Assembly: GCA_029706075.1 (NCBI GenBank)
Contig: JAINUG010000011.1
Location: 3,160,501 to 3,224,500 of the forward strand
Source: Aldrovandia affinis
Lineage: Eukaryota; Chordata; Actinopteri; Notacanthiformes; Halosauridae
Length of the DNA stretch: 64,000 bases
Direction: 5' to 3'
Shown: piece by piece, positions 57,176 to 64,000 of the stretch
Layout of the letters: each line of letters begins with the position of its first letter
How positions within the stretch are numbered: position 1 is the stretch's first letter
Made by a program: the position numbers and the translations under genes
Notes under the pieces: generated by a model
Database searches by the model: none
What the model was told of the DNA's origin: nothing
The model's input: only the letters and a program-made list of their open reading frames with translations

Positions 57176-57722
57176 CTGGGGTGAAGAATTGGCGAACGTC
57201 GAAGCTCTGCTCCACCCAGACAGGGAAGTGCCCAGCCGTGCTAAGTGTGTGCATGTAATATGGCGATATCGCTGGTCCTCAGAAGCACTGTCACTCTCCC
57301 CCTAGCAACGGTTGTCCCACCAGTGTTGAAGTGCAGGGTCCCAATTACTGGTCTCTGAGGGAAAAGGGGGGAAGCAAGGTGGCAGCAGGAGCTACGGGAG
57401 TGGTTGGGCAGGGTAGCTAGTAACGGGTAGCGATGGTGGATTGGTCTGTGTATACCCCTTCCATAATGTGTGTGACAAGTGGGAAGTGCGCTGTATAGAG
57501 TGCAGTGTGCTAAGCAGATTGCCAGGTGAGTGTGGTGATGCTTACCTGCCCTTTTTCTACGGCTCATGAGCTTCACCTGCTACAGAGGGAGGGTTATTGC
57601 TGTAGGGGAAACCAAGCAGATTGGGGTCAGGGTGTAAGCAACTGTCTGTCCGAATTGTATGTATTTTTTATAAATAAGCAGTGTACCGGGAGGTGGAATC
57701 CTGAAATAAAAGGAAAGGGAAA
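57176..57722. other. Unassigned sequence after the LTR-like unit
   Basis: Includes tggcgaacgtcgaag shortly after the LTR-like unit, then GC-rich sequence with short ORFs on both strands. It might be leader or gag sequence of the same element, but no motif supports this. Confidence 0.3.
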
Positions 57723-58082
57723 GGCCTCCCGCGTGGTCCAGTGGTTACCATGTCCGACGCTGGCCACGGAGACAAGGGTTCAATTCCCCGTCTCGCCAGA
57801 GTCGGCTCTGGTCGGGAGTGCCACCAGCGGTTGCATTTGACTGTCCGCCCCAGGGAGGGGGGAGGGAAGCCAACAAGACATTCGCTGAGCATAAGAGCGG
57901 CCCTGTAGTACCAGGTTACGGTCGACGGCTTGGCGAGTGCCGTCTCGGAGGAGGCGTTACTTCGCCTTCGTCACTACCGGTCGCAGGACTACGGCAGCGA
58001 ACTCACATTACTAGGGGGGGATTGACATAAAAAATAGCGGGTCTAATTGGCTACCAAATTGGGAGAAAATGGGATAAAATCT
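57723..58082 (+). mobile_element. tRNA-derived SINE (plus strand)
   Basis: The head ggcctcccgcgtggtccagt has an A box and gggttcaattcccc a B box. The body contains gtctcgccagagtcggctct, and the tail (ggctaccaaattgggagaaa, then atggg) ends A-rich. Head and tail match the minus-strand SINE at 18231, but this copy has a longer middle (about 57865-57965) containing cgtctcggaggaggcg. Possible imperfect TSD (tgaaataaaagg / tgaaagaaaaa). Not a tRNA gene. Confidence 0.82.
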
Positions 58083-59134
58083 GAAAGAAAAAAAGTGGTG
58101 AGAAACTGTATAACGCTGTAAAACATGGTAGAAGAGCGCAAAAAAAAAAAAAAGTCTTACCAAATGCTAACAATTTTTGTTTTAATTACAACTACCCAAC
58201 AGATTCGTATGAAATTGCAAAGATCAGTTTGAATAGTATTTTTCTCTTGCCATTTTTTAAAATTTTGAATGTAAATGCTGTGCAACCATTATATAAACAC
58301 TGCACGACCACATTTGACACCAAATTTCCATCTAAGGCATGAACAAGCAGTTTCATCAACAATGATCTGACGAGAACTCTATAGAGCAGGATACCATCAT
58401 ACTGGTTTGTCCACCTTTATGGCTACTACCTGTAGTAGTTGTCCACTTGATACAATTCTGAAATTCATTTTTGTGATTGCTGCTTATTAAACTTGGTAAA
58501 TTGGCATCACTAATGATTTTCTTTGCTAAAATTAAATCCCAAAGGTATTTTGCTCACAGTTAAACATGCTACTCATGTAACAAAAGGCAATTACAAAGAC
58601 AATATTGCAATCTTGTGGAGCTTCCAGCTTTTTTAAATGCTTAAATGTTCCAAATGCAATCCAAATTGCTCAAGTCATTGCCAAATTCTAAATTTATTGT
58701 GAAGATCATCATTTGAAAATCATCAGTGGTCCAGGAGGGATTAAGACCTTGTACAATGTGGAGGACATTACAGTAACATGCAGCTGACTGAGATCTGTCC
58801 AACAATCTTCGGGGGGGATGGGGATTAGGGTTGTGAGTGGCATTCGTGATGAGGACAGGTTGTGACGTAATCAGACAAAGTGGCCAGTGGTGGGGTTTGT
58901 CAGGCACGAGCCAAGCATGCAGCAAACAGAGATGAGAAGTCCATATTCCGAAACATAAAGGGGAGACAGAAAATGCCACAGATACATATAGAAGCAGCAG
59001 AGAATAAGAGGAGGAAAATTGTCAAATACGATTTAAGAAATCTAAAGGAAATTACATCTTGAGCGGTTTCCTCTGAGGCTGTACCTACACATCTACACTA
59101 CATATCTTTGCCCCTTACTACACTACTGGATTCA
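58083..59134. other. Non-coding stretch, no gene recognised
   Basis: An A run near 58140-58153, then AT-rich unassigned sequence. Confidence 0.4.
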
Positions 59135-59700
59135 CATTGTAATAGGGCTGTCCCCGACTAAAACAAATCTTGGTCGACCAACAGTCGTCCATTTTTTTCG
59201 ATTGGTCGATTGATCGAAACGTTTTTTCTATATGACACACCCTATTTGTTTTAATAAATACAATGATATGCACACTGCGCTTGTCTCATGTTTTATAACT
59301 TTCTTAAGTGAATGACACAAATGAGTAACAATAGGCTAATGACTTTATGGAGCCGGAGTTCAAGATTACCTGAAAGAAAAAATAACTTCTCCGTTCCGAG
59401 CCCTTGCAGATTCTGCCGTTGCGCTTGTGAAGTTGCGGTATGGCCACATAATAGGCTGATGCTTTTATTTGACCACAACCATAACACATTCTAATGCGTA
59501 GGCTATGTTCTATTTAATTAACCAGGTTGGTCTCATTGGGATTTAAAATATATTTTGCAAAAAAATAGGCTAACAAACGAATGATCACACATAGCCTAAT
59601 ATCTTAAATTGTAGCCTAAAACTGAACATAAAGTGGCTATAGCCTATTGAAAATAACTTACTCGAGTCGGAGACCATCCTACTTCCCCAGTCGTTTCCTG

Positions 59701-59798
59701 TTATGGCACAGGAACACTAGCCTGTCCACATTTTTTGGCAAAAGGCTACTCCTTGTTTTATTAACGATAAACCCTGCCTTGGAAAATGCGCTTGCAAA
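59701..59798 (-). pseudogene. hAT transposase C-terminal fragment
   Basis: The minus strand from 59798 reads FASAFSKAGFIVNKTRSSLL and then PKNVDRLVFLCHN without a stop. The (E)RxFSxAGxIVxxxRSxLxPxNVDxLxFL pattern is the conserved hAT dimerisation region. Nothing upstream of it is readable. Confidence 0.78.
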
Positions 59799-59999
59799 GT
59801 TTTTTTTTTTTTTTTATCGTCTGCGACTAAAACGAAATGCTGCCATACTCCATATTTTTTCTTTGACATCATGTTCTTAGGTTATATCGAAATGAGTAAT
59901 TAAAGTATGCCTATATCACTAATCTAAACTGTAGGCAAATCTTAGGCTACAATTAAAATGAGGGGGCGCGCATACACAAAAATAATAATAATTTTACGA

Positions 60000-60166
60000 A
60001 CCTTTTCCTTCCCAGTGTTACAGGTATGGTACGCAGCTTCCTGCAATGATGTCTATTGCTGTATACTGCACTGCGATCTCTTGCGCGATCTATGATTGTT
60101 CCTACCATGTATTAATGCACATCTTGTAAGTCGCTCTGGATAAGAGCATCTGCTAAATGCTTAAAA
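60000..60166 (+). mobile_element. L2 LINE 3' tail fragment
   Basis: Shares with 12048-12217 the run cttcccagtgttacagg, gcaatgatgtctattgctgt, atgattgttcctaccatg and gtcgctctggataagagc. Severely 5'-truncated L2 inserted into the hAT element. Confidence 0.9.
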
Positions 60167-60585
60167 ATTTTAAATGCACATTCGCATGCCTAAAACAAGA
60201 AGGATACAATATATGCAACATGAAAGGGGGTGTTACGCATGTTAGTTATAAATATATAAACCATACAATTAGCAAAACACATTTATTATGAAATGTTACT
60301 TTTATTAGTTTTGCTGAATTATTCACAACATTACTATTACCTAACATAATTTAAAGAGAACTTATATAGGCCTAGCTATGTTAAGAGTGAAGGACTGCCA
60401 CTGCCATACCCGCAGCGTCCGAACTGTGGTGTGAATCTAGGTGTCTCATTCTGCGTGGAGAATTGTAATTTTTAATTATTATATAATTCGCGCGACTGCT
60501 CGACCAAAACAAATCTTGGTCGACCAACAGGCCATCTACCAAACAATCGACCAGTCGACTAAATGGGGTCAGCCCTACATTGTAA

Positions 60586-61322
60586 TGTTACGTTTCAATC
60601 AGCTCAACAGGACATTAACAAATCTTTTATTCCCTAAGCCATCTGTGTGTGATGTACAGTAAGGGGTCACTTTGGAATGTGTAAGTGGGATATAATGCCT
60701 GATCTGTCAAACTACACGTTTTATTCAGAAATTAGTAATGTAACTTGGTCTGAGCAAATATTGAATTAATCCCAGGCTGAAAAGATCCAGTGTGCAGTGA
60801 GGAAAACAAGAATCCAGAAGCAAATGTGGATTCATGTTAAAAAGTTTGTTCACAATGATTGATGGTTGTGAATTCCAGAAAATGTTAATAAAGTCGCTTT
60901 GAGACATATTTGGTAGATTGTCTGAATTGCTCAAGCGCTTTTGACTTAAAACGGTCTTGTTATAGGAAAGCTCAGGTCTCATTATGTTCCTCTTTCTTTT
61001 TTTTTATAGTGGAAGGCGGTGTGACTATGATTTAGAGGGTGATATTAGTCTGAAGGAATGGAGAAATGGAATGGTTTCAGGATGCCTGAGGGTGGGACTG
61101 TTATTGACTTTCATTGCAGGAGCTACATTAACCTGTCCAGTATTCCCACATCCCTCTCTTTCTTTCGTTTTCTTTGACCTACTATCCTGCTTTCTCTGTC
61201 TCTTCCTCCCTCTCTCTGTCTCTCTCCTGCTCTTTGTTTTCTTTGTCCTACTCTCCCTCTCCTCATACTTCTCTACCTCTCTCCCTTTCTTTTATTTTAC
61301 CTACTTTACCCCTGCTTCTCCC
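60586..61322. other. Non-coding stretch, pyrimidine-rich at the end
   Basis: No gene; 61150-61322 is CT-rich and yields a Ser/Leu/Phe chance ORF. Confidence 0.45.
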
Positions 61323-61323
61323 T

Positions 61324-61379
<56 letters not shown>
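61323..61379. repeat. (CT)n microsatellite
   Basis: About 28 CT units; ORFs over it on both strands are artefacts. Confidence 0.95.
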
Positions 61380-61383
<4 letters not shown>

Positions 61384-61658
61384 TCCATTGAACCATTCTG
61401 TGTAACTCCCATCATGCATTTCAACACCACCTAGAAAAATTGAAATTAAAACGGGACAAAATAAGAGAAATGACTGACCCATTTCGGTGGATTTGAGAAT
61501 CCCTGCTCTTTTTCCCTCATCTGCCCCCTCCGCGTTCGCTGTGTCCATCACGTGTCTGAATCTCACTTTGCCGTAATGAGACTGAAGCACCTTTCAAAGG
61601 CCATCTCTTAGTATCTGCTTAGTATCTATCAGAATAATAAGTCATGGTTATAAATAGG

Positions 61659-62089
61659 TGTAACATGCCATGCGACACAACCCGGATCAGAACAGAACAG
61701 CTGGACACAGAATGGGTTTTCTGATCCGTAGACCATATTTTATTACTCCCCCCCACGGGCAGAGAGAATGCAGTTACTAACAAAATAAACAAGTTCTAGC
61801 CAAAAACAATAAACAAAAATAAGAGACGAAAATAAAAATAAACTCCTTTCGGCAAAACTACTACTATAAACATATACCACTACTTTTCAGTTTCTCTCTC
61901 TCTCTGCGTTAGTTCTCTGGTAGTTCTCTCTCTGCCATTATTCACCTCCCATCTTCCAGGCACCTACTAAGAGAGCAGTTTTAAACACACAGGTACAATT
62001 AGGAAAATGTCCCACAGGTGTGTGTGCTGGCTACCCTGCCAGTAGGCGTAATCACCCCGATTCCCCTATTCAGACCGACACAGTGCTTA
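61659..62089 (-). mobile_element. Probable solo LTR (minus strand)
   Basis: Flanked by a 5-bp repeat atagg (61654-61658 and 62090-62094). On the minus strand it holds a TATA-like tttaaaactg near 61985 and AATAAAATATGG near 61740, in LTR order. It ends gccatggcatgttaca-like in CA. The minus-strand start is TAAGCACTGTGTCGG, one change from TG. A tighter alternative (61671-62082) gives TGTGTCGG ... GTGTCGCA but no TSD. Confidence 0.55.
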
Positions 62090-62094
62090 ATAGG

Positions 62095-63228
62095 TTTTAA
62101 CATACTTGTTCAAAAGTACAAACAGGTCATTAATGTGCAACCAATAAGCCTTTAAAATCCAAAACTATTAAGGGTTCAATCCCAGAGGAAATAAGCCAGA
62201 GCTCTTAACTTTTTCATAACAGGTAAGGAGATAATTTAAACAACTACATGTTTTTTCTGTACAAGTTTTTGTTTTCTTTTTTTAATCAGTTACTTTTTAA
62301 AGATTTTCTTTGAAGGACTGCTGCAGATCTACTGCAGAAGCAGTGACTCATAGAGTCTTCCCAGTTCCCCCTCAAGGCCACGCGTGACTTCGTGACTGGT
62401 TTGATTTGACGATCACCCCCAGATATGGGCGATCGGGTGTGTCCTGCTCTGGGTCCCCGCACCGCGAGGTGAAGGAATAGATGCGGCTAATAAAAACAAA
62501 AATTAAAAATCACCAAACATACCGAAAGATCCCTCTAATGAGGGTTGGAAATGAGGGAAACGCATTCCTTCTTCCTGACATTTTGGTGATCGTGTCTCTT
62601 GGTAAAGATCTCAGAACCACCACTTGCATTCACCAATCCCTAAATTGCTTTATTTATTTACTGTATGCATTTATTTGAAGTTTTCTTCAAAAGAAATGTC
62701 TTTGGTTGGCTGGCTTTGGTTCTTTTGGTTGGCGTTTGATGTACAGGACAGTACAATAGTTTTGGGATGAAAAATGTGTGGAGCTCTGGAGCCGTTTGGC
62801 TGTAAACATTGCCTGGAGTAACCTGGATTTTCCCTCAACGGGAGAGTCTTGCCAAGGCTGTGATGTTTACGAGTGTTTCATTTCGTCCAGCTCTTTCCTC
62901 CCGAGGAGCCCAGCTTGGCAGCGGTATGTCTCTCTAATGATTTGAAATGTATTAACATTTTATTTATTTAATTATTTATTATTTTTCGTTTTTTTCTCAT
63001 AAGGCATGTTTAACATGCAAATGTCTGTCTGTGTGCATTGTTATATCCCAGTATTTCCAGGGAGATCTGGGTAGATTGAATGATCCCAGTTTGGATGACA
63101 CAGAAACGCATGAGTGTAACAGCTGTCTCCATTAGATGATTCCAATGTTCCAGAGTCTTTTATTTCCCCCATGGCAAAATGCAGTCTAAATCCCAATTCA
63201 TACTCGACTAAGACGCAGAGCTGCAAGA
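62095..63228. other. Non-coding stretch, no gene recognised
   Basis: AT-rich sequence. A unique-looking patch 62800-62940 could be conserved. No ORF of interest. Confidence 0.35.
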
Positions 63229-63252
63229 ATGTGTGTGTGTGTGTGTGTGTGT
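63229..63252. repeat. (GT)n microsatellite
   Basis: About 12 GT units. Confidence 0.9.
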
Positions 63253-64000
63253 GCATGTAGATGATGTCACTGTGAATGTTTTCAGCAATAATTTGGTGGC
63301 TGAATCTGCTATGCATCTGGCATACCAAAGGATTGTGTGACAAAATGTGCTCATTCTGGTTCTGTCGAAGTGGATTGCATCTGGTAGAAAAGGTTGATCT
63401 GGTCAAACAATGCAGAGGAGCTGCAGTCTTGTGTCTCTGCTCTTGTGTGGAGAATATAGAAGCCTTCATGCTCACTGCTCTCAGTTAACCTCATTAATGA
63501 ACATTAGCTACTGTGAATGATCTTTACTGTTTGTTTTATCCTTTTGCTCTGGTCTCGGGGTTCCTTTTCTCCAGTCTTAGTCTCTGGTCACAGTATGGTA
63601 TGAGTTTCTGGTCTTTTGATGATGTAAAACTGTTATTCTCCAGTTCTGTTTGAGGTACTGTGCTTATTTTTTGACAAGGTTAAAGACATTGTTCCAGTTG
63701 GATACTCTATACCTCAAAATATCTGGAATGTCATCTTCTGTCATTGGTCAACAATGAAGCTTAAAGTAATCCTGTATTGAAAGGACCGTTTCATTATACG
63801 GGACAGAGAGAAGTTCATTTGGAAGATAGGGGCCTTGATTTAAGTTGTTTCCCCCTGTTTTGTTACATTTGGCATATCCCAGCCATTGGGGTGGAGCACA
63901 GAAGTGAGTTCAGCCATATGCCATATAAATTACTATGACCCAGGTAGTGGGGTGTCTTCAAATGGGGGGGTTTGGGGAGAAAATTGCATTCAATTAAAAA
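63253..64000. other. Non-coding stretch, no gene recognised
   Basis: Unassigned to the window edge. Overlapping ORFs at 63041-63488 on both strands have no recognisable domain. Confidence 0.4.

Larger units (their letters stand above)
59143..60577 (-). mobile_element. hAT element with decayed transposase
   Basis: The left terminus tagggctgtccccgactaaa is mirrored on the right by tcgactaaatggggtcagccc with a final ta. Both sub-terminal regions carry caaatcttggtcgaccaaca. A perfect 8-bp duplication cattgtaa (59135-59142 and 60578-60585) flanks it. The 1435-bp interior retains only the C-terminal end of a transposase (minus strand) and an inserted L2 tail (60000-60166), so it is a non-autonomous remnant. 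Some GC-to-AT decay is visible. Confidence 0.88.

Noticed and set aside
57723..57800. tRNA gene
   Set aside because: A and B boxes are present, but a SINE body and tail follow and no cloverleaf with proper acceptor pairing is evident; same for 18231-18470 and 28662-29017.

Overview
The window looks like non-coding DNA from a ray-finned fish, most likely a teleost. The evidence is the repeat content: several Tc1-like elements with fish-type inverted repeats, an L2 LINE with the common fish 3' tail, CR1-like and jockey-group LINEs, tRNA-headed SINEs, hAT elements and MITEs, and a Gmr1-type Ty3/gypsy element. There are also long CA/GT and CT/GA microsatellites. I could not recognise any host protein-coding exon, tRNA, rRNA or other host RNA gene. 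All convincing coding sequence belongs to mobile elements and nearly all of it is broken. The species cannot be named from this sequence alone.

Layout. From 1 to 10 kb there is mostly unassigned sequence with one solo LTR (397-881, TSD gaatg), microsatellites and a palindromic Tc1-type MITE (8497-8778). At 9.8-12.3 kb a 48-bp minisatellite that resembles part of 5S rRNA is split by an L2 LINE (10078-12233, TSD taagcag). That L2 copy itself holds an inverted second L2 3' end, giving a foldback of about 0.6 kb per arm. From 12.3 to 20.6 kb there is largely unassigned sequence, some of it with the look of conserved non-coding DNA, plus a SINE with a 14-bp TSD and Tc1 remnants. At 20.7-25.4 kb a Tc1 element is split by a CR1-like LINE with a readable 5' half (zinc-finger/esterase ORF1, endonuclease, start of RT) but no 3' half. 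At 27.9-29.0 kb lie two SINEs and a 48-bp minisatellite. At 33.2-36.3 kb an antisense Tc1 element is interrupted by a hAT element and by a solo LTR (TSD taaac).

The most complex part is 44.7-55.8 kb. A jockey-group LINE is cut twice: first by a complete 5.35-kb LTR retrotransposon on the minus strand (45706-51057, TSD gttg), and 59 bp further on by a 2.86-kb hAT element (51117-53971, TSD cctgcttt). The LTR element reads gag - protease - integrase - reverse transcriptase - RNase H, so integrase precedes RT. That is the Ty1/copia-like pol order known from Gmr1-like Ty3/gypsy elements. Its gag carries a region resembling the SCAN domain. Its LTRs are almost identical, yet gag and pol carry several single-base frameshifts. 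From 56 to 64 kb there are two more LTR-like units, a SINE, a hAT element (59143-60577, TSD cattgtaa) with a nested L2 tail, and unassigned sequence.

The genes do not cooperate as a host pathway. The window is a layered record of insertions whose order can be read from the target-site duplications.
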